DNA from: Erythrobacter sp. | GTDB taxonomy: Bacteria; Pseudomonadota; Alphaproteobacteria; Sphingomonadales; Sphingomonadaceae | Reading direction: 5' to 3' | Assembly (NCBI RefSeq): GCF_011765465.1 | Contig: NZ_CP050265.1 | Location: 2,571,501-2,635,500 of the forward strand | DNA: 64,000 bases | Position numbers and translations under genes: made by a program | Shown: positions 10,028-17,359 of the stretch, one piece after another | Layout: each line of letters starts with the position of its first letter | Position numbering within the stretch: position 1 is the stretch's first letter | The notes under the pieces: model-generated | Told to the model about the DNA's origin: nothing | Databases searched by the model: none | The model's input: only the letters and a program-made list of their open reading frames with translations

Positions 10028-11362
10028 ATGGCCACCATCGCCCCCCAACGCCCGCAAGTGCGCCGCTCGCCGACCGCCTACGAGGCGCTGAAAGAGCACT
10101 ACGCCCAGCATCCCGACGAGCGCCTGTCCCACCCGCACAAGTGGGACGTGTCGCGCTCCGACATCTATTTCGAGGACCGCTGGCAGCCGATCTTCAAGGA
10201 AATGCAGGACGCAGGGCCGCTGCACTACATCCCCGAAAGCCCCTATGGCCCCTATTGGGCCGTGGTCGATCACAAGGCGATCCAGCACATCGAAGCCCTG
10301 CCCGAAACCTTCTCCTCGAGCTGGGAATACGGCGGCATCACCATCCTCGAGAGGCCGAGCGACGAGGAACTGGCCGAACGGGGGCAGGAGCGGCGCGAGC
10401 TGCCGATGTTCATCGCGATGGACCGCCCGCAGCACACCGGCCAGCGCCGCACGGTCGCGCCGAAATTCACCCCCACCGCCATGTCCGACATGGAAGGCGA
10501 GATTCGCCGCCGGACGGGCGAACTGCTCGACACCCTGCCGCGCGGCGAGGTGTTCGACTGGGTCGATAAAGTCTCGATCGAGCTGACCACCGGAATGCTC
10601 GCGATCCTGTTCGGCTTCCCCTGGGAGGACCGCCGCCTGCTCACCTTCTGGTCCGACTGGTCGGGCGACACCGAGCTTGCGACCGTGCGCGACCTCGACG
10701 AATTCCGCTGGGGCATCCTGCAGGAGATGGCGGCCTATTTCCAGTCGCTCTGGATCGAGCGCACGCAGGACCCTTCGGGCGACGATCTCATCTCGATGAT
10801 GATCCGGTCGGAATCGATGAACCAGATGCGGCCCGAGGAATTCATGGGCAATCTCGTGCTGCTGATCGTCGGCGGGAACGACACCACCCGCAACACGATG
10901 AGCGGCATCGTCCATGCGTTCGACCAGTTCCCCGACCAGCGCAAGCTGTTCGAGGAGCAGCCCGAACTCATTCCCAACGCGGTGCAGGAATGCCTGCGCT
11001 ACATCACCCCGCTCGCGCATATGCGCCGCACCTGCACCGAGGACACCGAGGTCTTCGGCCAGATGGTGAAGAAGGGCGACAAGGTCGTGCTGTGGTATCT
11101 CGGCGCGAACCGCGACGAAAAGGTGTTCGAGAATCCGCACAAGCTCGACATCCAGCGCGAGAACGCGCGGCGGCACATCGCTTTCGGCTACGGCATCCAC
11201 CGCTGCGTGGGCGCGCGGCTGGCCGAACTGCAGCTGCGCGTGCTGCTCGAAGAGATGCACAAGCGCCGGATGCGGGTCCATGTCGCGGGCGATGTGGAAC
11301 GCGTCCGGGCGAATTTCGTCCACGGCTTCCGCAAGCTCGAGGTCGAGATCACCGAGTTCTGA
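10028..11362 (+). CDS. Cytochrome P450, CYP153-like (alkane terminal hydroxylase family)
   Basis: This soluble 444-aa P450 has the I-helix oxygen-binding motif GGNDTTRN and the heme-ligand loop FGYGIHRCVGARLAELQL, with Cys as thiolate ligand. It also has the N-terminal WDVSRSDIYFEDRWQPIF and GPYWAV segments seen in CYP153 enzymes. By family it hydroxylates the terminal carbon of medium-chain alkanes or fatty compounds and needs a ferredoxin and a ferredoxin reductase. ATG 10028 is preceded by AGGAGAGAGAG, a strong ribosome-binding site; the frame is open further upstream but without support. Unlike many CYP153 loci, no ferredoxin, alcohol dehydrogenase or AraC regulator adjoins it. A reductase of the right class lies 3.5 kb upstream. 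Confidence 0.9.
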   Translation: MATIAPQRPQVRRSPTAYEALKEHYAQHPDERLSHPHKWDVSRSDIYFEDRWQPIFKEMQDAGPLHYIPESPYGPYWAVVDHKAIQHIEALPETFSSSWEYGGITILERPSDEELAERGQERRELPMFIAMDRPQHTGQRRTVAPKFTPTAMSDMEGEIRRRTGELLDTLPRGEVFDWVDKVSIELTTGMLAILFGFPWEDRRLLTFWSDWSGDTELATVRDLDEFRWGILQEMAAYFQSLWIERTQDPSGDDLISMMIRSESMNQMRPEEFMGNLVLLIVGGNDTTRNTMSGIVHAFDQFPDQRKLFEEQPELIPNAVQECLRYITPLAHMRRTCTEDTEVFGQMVKKGDKVVLWYLGANRDEKVFENPHKLDIQRENARRHIAFGYGIHRCVGARLAELQLRVLLEEMHKRRMRVHVAGDVERVRANFVHGFRKLEVEITEF

Positions 11363-11452
11363 GCGCGGCCCTTTACGGGAGGGTCACGGGTCCGGTCATG
11401 CAACCTTAAGGCGCGCTGCGGCGTAATTGCGAGCGAACGCCGCAGTCACCAT

Positions 11453-11962
11453 ATGGATGCCATGACCAAAGCCCCCTCCCGCCGCTCCTTCGTCCTCGCC
11501 GCCTCCGCCGGTGTCGCAGCGCTGCCCTTGCTGGGCGCCTGCGGCTCCGGCCCGGCGAGCGCACGCGAGAACTTCCCCGTCTCGAAGACCGAGGCCCAGT
11601 GGCGCAAGCAATTGACGAAAAGCGAATACGCGGTCCTGCGCGAAGCGGCGACCGAGCGGCCCTACACCTCGCCCCTGAACGAGGAGAAGCGCAAGGGAAC
11701 CTTCGTGTGCGCGGGCTGCGGCAACGCGCTCTATTCCTCGGCGCACAAATACGACAGCGGCACGGGCTGGCCGAGCTTCTGGAAGGCGATCGACAAAGGC
11801 GCGGTGGGGACCAGCACCGATTACAAGATCGGCTATCCGAGGACCGAGGTGCACTGCGCCGACTGCGGCGGGCATCTCGGGCACATCTTCGGCGACGGGC
11901 CGCCCCCGACGGGCAAGCGGCATTGCATCAACGGGGTTGCGCTGGACTTCCGGCCGGCCTGA
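11453..11962 (+). CDS. msrB: Peptide-methionine (R)-S-oxide reductase MsrB, exported
   Basis: MsrB repairs the R-diastereomer of oxidised methionine in proteins. This 169-aa form begins with a twin-arginine-like leader (PSRRSFVLAASAG) ending at a lipobox-like LLGACG, so it probably acts in the periplasm, perhaps as a lipoprotein. The mature domain has both zinc CxxC pairs (CAGCGN and CADCGGHLGHIF), the substrate loop SGTGWPSFWKAI, and the catalytic cysteine in RHCINGVALDF. The usual RYCINS is changed slightly but the cysteine is kept. Its 3' end overlaps the convergent membrane gene by 35 bp. An exported msrA lies separately at about 31 kb. Confidence 0.92.
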   Translation: MDAMTKAPSRRSFVLAASAGVAALPLLGACGSGPASARENFPVSKTEAQWRKQLTKSEYAVLREAATERPYTSPLNEEKRKGTFVCAGCGNALYSSAHKYDSGTGWPSFWKAIDKGAVGTSTDYKIGYPRTEVHCADCGGHLGHIFGDGPPPTGKRHCINGVALDFRPA

Positions 11963-13742
11963 CGCGCCACAGCCTGAGCGATGTCCCCTCGGGCAGCGCG
12001 ACCGGTTCGAGCCAGTCGGGCACGTCGCCCGAAAGCAGCTTCGCCATGAAACCGCCGGGCGCGTCATGCGCGTAATTGCGCGGCTCGTTGAGGCCGGGGC
12101 ACAGCGCGACATAGGCCGTCCCGCGCGCGGCGAAGCTCGCGCGCGCCTCCTCCTCGCTGCCGAGCGCGGCGGCGATCACCACGCGGATCGCTTCGTGGCC
12201 GCGGTGGTGCGGGGTGGCGACGACGGTGTGGCGGCTTTCGAGCAGGAGCGCGGGCGCGATGTCGAGCGGGGCGTAGATCTCGCCATTGGGCAGCGCGGCG
12301 AGCGCCTCGCGCGCGGCGGCGATGTCGCAATCGGACTGGCGCAGCGATCCGGCCAGCGGGGCCGCGCCGCCGCGCGCCGCCTGTGCGGGCATGACGGGGC
12401 CGAGCAGGGTCAGCGGAAAGGTCGGGACCAGCGCCAGCGCGATGCCGGCCATCGCCGCCATGCGCCTCGGCGCGCTTTGCATCCGCCGCGCGGCGCGCAA
12501 CCACTGGCCGACCTGCCAGGCGAGCGGCGGCGCGGCGAGCGCGCAGGCGACCGCCCCGGCGCGCGCGACGAACACCGCGACCAGCAGCGCAGCGGCGAGG
12601 ATAAGCGCGTAATCGCTCCAGAACCGCCGCAGCCAGTCGGCCGACTGCCGCGACAGGCGCATCGCCGCCATCAGGCCGAGCAGCGGCGCGACGACGAAGG
12701 GCAGCGCGTCGACGAGGCTCTGGTGCCACACCGGGCGGCCCTCGTTCACATGATCGAGCCAGTGGCGCGCCACCAGCGGGTCGATTGCGGCGAAACCCCC
12801 GCCGCTCGCGCATTGCGGGGCGACGGTGAGGACGAGAGCGAGCGCGCCGCCCGCGGCGAGCGCGAATCCGGCGAGCACCAGCGCGAGAGGCGCGGGCTCG
12901 GTCCGGGCGAGCAGGGTGAGGACCAGCGCGCCCCAGCCGAAGATCGCGAGATGGAGCGGGCCGATCGCGTCGCAATACACGGCAAGGTCGCCCAGCCCCC
13001 GCGTCGCGGCGAACAGCGCGGCGCTGACCAGCGCGAGCGACTGGATCGCACCCACCAGCCATTGCCGCTGCGACCGGTCCCTCAGCCAGCGCAGCGCGAG
13101 CACGGCGAAGATCGCGGCGGCGAGCGGGAGCCCCTCGACCGATATGGAAAGCCATGTCGCCAGCGCCGCGCCGAGGCCGAACGCGCCGAGCCGGTCGGAC
13201 CGCGCCATCAGCGCACCCGCCGCCCACAGCGCGCAGACGACCTGCCAGCCGTGGTGGTCGATGCGCAGCGGCGAAAGCTGGAACAGGAGCGGCACCGACA
13301 GCGCCATCAGCAGCGAGGTGAGCATCGTCTCCTCGTCGCCCAGCAGCCGATGTGCGATCCGCGCGGCGAGCAGCATGGCGCAAAACAGGGTGACGAGCGG
13401 CACGATCACCAGCGCCGCCCCTTCCGCCGCGCCCGCGCCGAGGATCGGCGAAAGCAGCGCGATGACGAGCAGCAGCGGGATGTCGACCAGCCGCGACCAG
13501 TGCATCGCGATGCCGCCTCCCGGCGCATCGACCCGGTGCTGGACGAGGTCGAACCAGCCCTGCCCCGCGAGCACGTCGCGCACCTGCACCAGCCGCATCG
13601 CGTCGTCGGGGTCGGGGAATTGCCGCGCGCCGATCGCCTGCCAGTTGACCGCGAGGACCACCGCCGCGACGATCAGCCACGCAAGCGCGACCCGGATCAG
13701 CAGGTCGGCGGGAAAGGCTCCCGGGCGGCGCTCGACCAGCAT
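11928..13742 (-). CDS. Polytopic membrane protein, GT-C glycosyltransferase-like (STT3-like first loop)
   Basis: This 604-aa protein is built of about a dozen hydrophobic helices. After the first helix (LAWLIVAAVVLAVNW) comes a periplasmic loop with FPDPDDAMRLVQVRDVLAG and, further on, GGIAMHWSRLVDIP. This acidic DPDD in the first outer loop and the following helix pattern resemble STT3/PglB and other GT-C transferases, which use polyprenyl-phosphate sugars. The C-terminal 120 residues are soluble. It is the last gene of a minus-strand operon: the start lies one base after the stop of the GtrA-like gene, itself touching the FAD oxidoreductase. Context therefore suggests lipid-linked sugar transfer to an envelope glycan. 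The function is inferred, not recognised. Confidence 0.6.
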   Translation of the reverse strand: MLVERRPGAFPADLLIRVALAWLIVAAVVLAVNWQAIGARQFPDPDDAMRLVQVRDVLAGQGWFDLVQHRVDAPGGGIAMHWSRLVDIPLLLVIALLSPILGAGAAEGAALVIVPLVTLFCAMLLAARIAHRLLGDEETMLTSLLMALSVPLLFQLSPLRIDHHGWQVVCALWAAGALMARSDRLGAFGLGAALATWLSISVEGLPLAAAIFAVLALRWLRDRSQRQWLVGAIQSLALVSAALFAATRGLGDLAVYCDAIGPLHLAIFGWGALVLTLLARTEPAPLALVLAGFALAAGGALALVLTVAPQCASGGGFAAIDPLVARHWLDHVNEGRPVWHQSLVDALPFVVAPLLGLMAAMRLSRQSADWLRRFWSDYALILAAALLVAVFVARAGAVACALAAPPLAWQVGQWLRAARRMQSAPRRMAAMAGIALALVPTFPLTLLGPVMPAQAARGGAAPLAGSLRQSDCDIAAAREALAALPNGEIYAPLDIAPALLLESRHTVVATPHHRGHEAIRVVIAAALGSEEEARASFAARGTAYVALCPGLNEPRNYAHDAPGGFMAKLLSGDVPDWLEPVALPEGTSLRLWRVRPAGSPAQPR

Positions 13743-13743
13743 T

Positions 13744-14181
13744 TCACGCCCCCTCGCCCGCTGCCGGAGCGGGGCGGAAGACGATCCGGCTGCGCACCAG
13801 CCACGTCGCCATGAAACTCACCCCGATCGCCACCAGCTTGGCCGCGCGCGGGTCCGCCCCGGCGCGCTCGCCGAGGCCGACGATGGCGGTGGTCAGCGCA
13901 AGGCCGAGCAGGGCGGAAATCACGAACAGCGCCTTCTGCCGGGTCCGCGCAAGGCCGCTTTCGGCGACCGATCCGTGGAACACCGCGCGGCTCGACATCA
14001 GCCAGTGCGCGACGATGCCGAGCGAATAGCCCGCCGCCGAGGCAGGCGCCGCCGCGCTCCCCGCCGACAGCAGCGCGAGGAACGCGCCCATGTCGACCGC
14101 CAGCGCGCCGACGCTCGCGAGCAGGTAGCGCACGAAGCGCGCATCGCGCAGCCGGACAAGGAGGCGGGCGGCGAGGTCCAT
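13744..14181 (-). CDS. GtrA family membrane protein
   Basis: This 145-aa protein has four hydrophobic helices (FVRYLLASVGALAVDMGAF, then GYSLGIVAHWLMSSRAVF, FVISALLGLALTTAIV and LVAIGVSFMATWLVRSRIVF). The arrangement FVRY...N/D...F-x-x-x-R-x-V-F is diagnostic of GtrA proteins. These are thought to flip polyprenyl-phosphate-linked sugars across the inner membrane for O-antigen or cell-wall modification. ATG 14181 overlaps the TGA of the upstream gene (TGATG), which fixes the start and shows translational coupling. The longer open frame upstream is a shadow of the oxidoreductase gene. It sits between a UGM-like flavoprotein and a GT-C-like protein, so the three probably serve one glycan pathway. 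Confidence 0.85.
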   Translation of the reverse strand: MDLAARLLVRLRDARFVRYLLASVGALAVDMGAFLALLSAGSAAAPASAAGYSLGIVAHWLMSSRAVFHGSVAESGLARTRQKALFVISALLGLALTTAIVGLGERAGADPRAAKLVAIGVSFMATWLVRSRIVFRPAPAAGEGA

Positions 14182-15800
14182 CAGGCGCGCCTGCGCACGT
14201 CCTCGCCAGCAGGCTCGGGCTTCACCCGTTCGGGCACGCCGCGCAGGGACGTGAGCGCTGCGACCTGATCCTCGCTCAAGGGCTTCGTATCCGCCGCCTC
14301 GCGCGCGGGCAGGCCGGTATCGGCGCCCTCGTCGCCCGCTTCGTGATATTCGGCGTCCTCGTTGACGCACCACGTATCATAGACGCGCTTGCCGGCGAGG
14401 ATGTTCTCGACCGTCAGCATCGCGGTCATCATCGCGTGGTCCTGGTTGTTGTAGCGGTGCATCCCGTTGCGCCCGACGAGGTGCAGCGTGGGGTGCTTTT
14501 CCTCGAGTTCGCGGCGCATCGCATCGACATTGGCGGCGTAGTCCTCGTCATAGACGGGATAAGCCTTTTCCTGCCGCACCACCGCGCCGCCGCGCACCTT
14601 GGCCGGGTCGACGAGGCCGAGGATGGCCATTTCCTTCTTCGCCAGTTTGACGAGATCCTCGTCCGAAGAGGTCCACAGCCCGTCGCCCTCGAAGCAGAAA
14701 TATTCGAGCCCGACGCAGGCGACGTTTTCGTCCGGCACCATTTCGGGCGACCACGACCGGAAGTTCTGGACGCGCCCGACCTGCACCTTGGAATCGTGGA
14801 TGTAGATCCAGTTGTCGGGGAAGAGATCCTCGCTGTCGATCATCAGCGCCACGGTGAGAAAATCGCGATAACGCAGCTTGCTCGCCTGCAGCGTGCTTTC
14901 CGGCAGCGGGTGGAGCCGCTTCGCCAGTTCGCGCATCGGGGCGGAGCTGATGACGTCCTTCGCGCGGATCTGCGCCGTGCCGGTCTTCGAGCGCGCGGTC
15001 ATCGTCCACCCCGCGCCATCGCTGGCAAGCCGTTCGAGCGCATGGCCCATCAGCAGCTCGCCGCGCCCGCTGGCAAGGATATGATCGCGCGCCGCGTCCC
15101 ACATCATGCCCGGGCCGAGCCGCGGGTAGCGGAAGGTCTCGAGCAGGGTCTTCGCCTGTTTCCCGCTGCCGTCGTTGGGCCGCTTGTTGAGGCCGAGGCT
15201 GCGCTTCAGCCCGTCGACCACCGCGCCCCACAGCGACAGCCCCTTGATCCGCTGCGCCGCCCAGTCCGCGCTCATTTCGTCGCAGGGCATCCCCCACACC
15301 TTCTCGGTGTAGGTCTTGAAGAAGATCGAATAGAGGCGCTTTCCGAACTGGTTGGTGGTCCAGTCCTCGAAGCTCTTCACCTCGCGGATCGGGAACAGCT
15401 TGTAGCGCAGGTAGCTCACCATGCAGGCGGTCGAGCGCAGCAGGCCGAGGTTCGACAGCGCCTCGAAGGCGCGCAAGGGATAGGAGTAGAACTTGCCCTC
15501 GTAATAGATCCGGCTCATGCGCGGGCGCTGGATGAAGTCGTTGGGCAGGATCTCGTTCCACAGGTCGACGACGGCCTGCGATTTCGAGAAGAAGCGGTGC
15601 CCGCCGATGTCGAAACGGTAGCCGTCGTGCTCGACCGTGCGGCTGATGCCGCCGACGTAATGCTCGTCCTGTTCGATGATCGCGACCGACTTGCCCTGTT
15701 TCGTCAGGAGATAGCCCGCGGTGAGCCCCGCCGGGCCCGCGCCGATGATGGCGACATCGACGTCGATGATCCCCGAACCCGCGACAGCACGCTCACTCAT
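14181..15800 (-). CDS. NAD(P)/FAD-dependent oxidoreductase, amine-oxidase / UDP-galactopyranose-mutase-like
   Basis: This 539-aa flavoprotein starts with the FAD Rossmann motif VDVAIIGAGPAGLTAGYLL and E-x-D-E ribose-binding end. It continues with GGISRTVEHDGYRFDIGGHRFFSKS, the substrate-side flavin motif shared by UDP-galactopyranose mutases and protoporphyrinogen-oxidase-like enzymes, and ends with the GRNGMHRYNNQDHAMMTAM flavin-contact motif. The last 60 residues are an acidic extension not needed for the fold. The family includes sugar-nucleotide mutases and sterol/carotenoid oxidases. With GtrA and a GT-C-like gene directly downstream, a sugar-modifying role is more likely than a porphyrin one. 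The exact reaction is unknown. Confidence 0.8.
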   Translation of the reverse strand: MSERAVAGSGIIDVDVAIIGAGPAGLTAGYLLTKQGKSVAIIEQDEHYVGGISRTVEHDGYRFDIGGHRFFSKSQAVVDLWNEILPNDFIQRPRMSRIYYEGKFYSYPLRAFEALSNLGLLRSTACMVSYLRYKLFPIREVKSFEDWTTNQFGKRLYSIFFKTYTEKVWGMPCDEMSADWAAQRIKGLSLWGAVVDGLKRSLGLNKRPNDGSGKQAKTLLETFRYPRLGPGMMWDAARDHILASGRGELLMGHALERLASDGAGWTMTARSKTGTAQIRAKDVISSAPMRELAKRLHPLPESTLQASKLRYRDFLTVALMIDSEDLFPDNWIYIHDSKVQVGRVQNFRSWSPEMVPDENVACVGLEYFCFEGDGLWTSSDEDLVKLAKKEMAILGLVDPAKVRGGAVVRQEKAYPVYDEDYAANVDAMRRELEEKHPTLHLVGRNGMHRYNNQDHAMMTAMLTVENILAGKRVYDTWCVNEDAEYHEAGDEGADTGLPAREAADTKPLSEDQVAALTSLRGVPERVKPEPAGEDVRRRA

Positions 15801-15958
15801 TCCAGCCCCCGTTCATGCGTTTCGCCCGGGCTGGGCGCGGTCTGCGCGCTGCCGGGCGGGTCGATGCCGGGAGTGAAGGAAATTGGTTAGCGAGCGGTAA
15901 ACGGCTGCGCTTTACGGCGGAAAAATTGTCGCAGGGCCAGGGGTATCCGCTTAATCGC

Positions 15959-16684
15959 TCACTCGTGGAGCAGGCCCGGGTCCTGCAATTGCGCCGCCAG
16001 CCGGGCGAAATCGCCGAGCGTGAAGGTGTCGTCGAACACGACGCCGTATTGCCTGTCGCGCCGCCAGCGGACCTTGGCGCGGACTTCCTTGCGTGTGCCG
16101 GTGAGGTCGGCGCCCTCGATCCGCAGCGACTGGTCGATCGCGAACAGCCCGTCGCATTCGAAGCGCGCGCCCTGCTGCGAGACGTTCTCGACCACGCCCT
16201 CGCATTGCTGGGTCAGGGTTTTCACGGTGATCGGGAAGACGAGGTCAAGCCTGATGCCGCGCTTGGGATACATCCCGGCCTCGTTGATGAGGCGGGCGAC
16301 ATCGACCGGGCGGGTGAATTCGAAACCGGCCTCGTTCTCGCGCTGCCAGACATCGCGCATTTCGTAGGCTTCCCCGCCGGGCATATGAAGTTCGTATGGC
16401 CCGCCCGAAGGCAGGCGGTGGAACAGGCGCACGCTGACCCCGGTTTCGGAAACGTCGCGGATGACGCAGACGAATTCGCCTTTGGCGCAGACGAGCTTGG
16501 CGGCGCGGATCAGCAGGGTGAAGCGCGGCGCGGCGCGCATTTCATCAGCGGCCCGCGCGTCCCCGGCCCCTTCGCCGGGCCTGCCGGAATCGGGCGCATC
16601 GGTATCGGGCGTGCCATCGCCGGCCGTCTCGGAGCCGGAAAGGGCCTCGTCTCGGGGCCAAGGATTGCTCGCTGCCTGGTCCAT
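15959..16684 (-). CDS. Protein with two PilZ-like domains
   Basis: This 241-aa cytoplasmic protein begins with about 50 residues of acidic linker. The first PilZ-like unit then carries RAAPR (RxxxR form) and RDVSETGVSVRL (D-x-S-x-x-G). The second, about 115 residues later, has KRGIR and VVENVSQQGARFEC (N-x-S-x-x-G). These are the two c-di-GMP-contacting motifs of PilZ, present in full in the first domain and in slightly altered form in the second. PilZ proteins link c-di-GMP to motility, polysaccharide export or adhesion. ATG 16684 is preferred over an upstream alternative because the extra residues are arginine-rich shadow sequence. It stands alone, facing away from the tRNA-Leu region. Confidence 0.8.
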   Translation of the reverse strand: MDQAASNPWPRDEALSGSETAGDGTPDTDAPDSGRPGEGAGDARAADEMRAAPRFTLLIRAAKLVCAKGEFVCVIRDVSETGVSVRLFHRLPSGGPYELHMPGGEAYEMRDVWQRENEAGFEFTRPVDVARLINEAGMYPKRGIRLDLVFPITVKTLTQQCEGVVENVSQQGARFECDGLFAIDQSLRIEGADLTGTRKEVRAKVRWRRDRQYGVVFDDTFTLGDFARLAAQLQDPGLLHE

Positions 16685-16887
16685 AAGTCGTGCCCTGCCG
16701 GTGCGAGCGCGCTGTGGCGACGCGACCGGTTCGAATGATCCCCGCAAGTTCGTGGGTCGGGATTAGGGCAGCGCCGGTTAAGAGCGAGATAACGCTGAAC
16801 CGGGTACTGGCGCGGTGGAGGGTGCGGATAGGAAGGGCGACCGGACGCCATCGGACCGACTGGGTTGCGGGATATGTGCAGCGCCCC

Positions 16888-17009
16888 GCCCTCAAGCAGC
16901 GAAGCGGTAGGGCGGCAAAGACCACCCTCAAGCAGCGGTTGCGAAGCACAGCCGAAGGCTGAACCGGTAGGGCAAAAAACAACGCCCTCAAGCAGCGGAG
17001 CGGTAGGGC
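16888..17009. repeat. Three hairpin repeats (26-bp family) on the 3' side of tRNA-Leu
   Basis: Units at 16888-16913, 16923-16973 and 16984-17009 share GCCCTCAAGCAGCGG near the left end and CGGTAGGGC at the right end. The GCCCT/AGGGC arms can form a short stem. The middle unit is expanded to 51 bp by an inner insertion (GAAGCACAGCCGAAGGCTGA) that can itself fold. The repeats fill most of the 335 bp between the PilZ gene start and the tRNA; the remainder (16685-16887) shows nothing recognisable. Further copies follow the tRNA on the other side and one lies at 32053-32078. Confidence 0.85.
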
Positions 17010-17019
17010 TGAAAAAGCG

Positions 17020-17102
17020 TGCGGGTGGCGGGACTCGAACCCGCACGAGCCAAAGCTCAGGGGATTTTAAGTCCCCGGCGTCTACCATTCCGCCACACCC
17101 GC
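17020..17102 (-). tRNA. tRNA-Leu, anticodon UAA
   Basis: Read on the minus strand, GCGGGTGTGGCGGAATGGTA starts a class II tRNA. The acceptor arm GCGGGTG pairs with CACCCGC. The anticodon loop in GGGGACTTAAAATCCCC gives UAA. There is a long variable arm (TGAGCTTTGGCTCGT) and the T-arm GGGTTCGAGTCCC. The long variable arm and the anticodon both say leucine. The discriminator is A and no CCA is encoded. The length is 83 nt. The gene is enclosed by hairpin repeats on both sides, which may act in processing or termination. Confidence 0.97.
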
Positions 17103-17220
17103 GCAGGAGTGGCGATAACGCCCGGCGCGCGGGCAGGCAACTCGCACGCCGAACGCTTGCCTTGCGCCGCGCCAAGGGCCAAGGTCGCTGCGGTGCAGCA
17201 AAGCGGCGGGCGGACTCCCC

Positions 17221-17352
17221 GCCCTCGAACAACGGAGCGGTAGGGCGACGAACCCGCCCTCAAGTAGCGGAGCGATAGGGCAGACAAAAACGCCCTCAAG
17301 TAGCGGAGCGGTAGGGCAACAAACACGCCCTCAAGCAGCGGAGCGGTAGGGC
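17221..17352. repeat. Four hairpin repeats (26-bp family) between tRNA-Leu and the antiporter gene
   Basis: Units lie at 17221-17246, 17256-17281, 17292-17317 and 17327-17352, all 26 bp with invariant GCCCT and AGGGC ends and a variable centre (for example CAAGCAGCGGAGCGGT versus CGAACAACGGAGCGGT). Spacers are 9 to 10 bp and rich in A and C. The invariant arms with changing loops suggest selection for a stem-loop. The last unit ends 7 bp before the antiporter ATG, so its AGGG is also the best ribosome-binding site available. Confidence 0.88.
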
Positions 17353-17359
17353 AGAGAAT

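Noticed and set aside
16888..17352. Possible CRISPR array around tRNA-Leu
   Set aside because: Units are palindromic, spacers are only about 10 bp and not unique-sequence length, a tRNA interrupts them and no cas genes are present.
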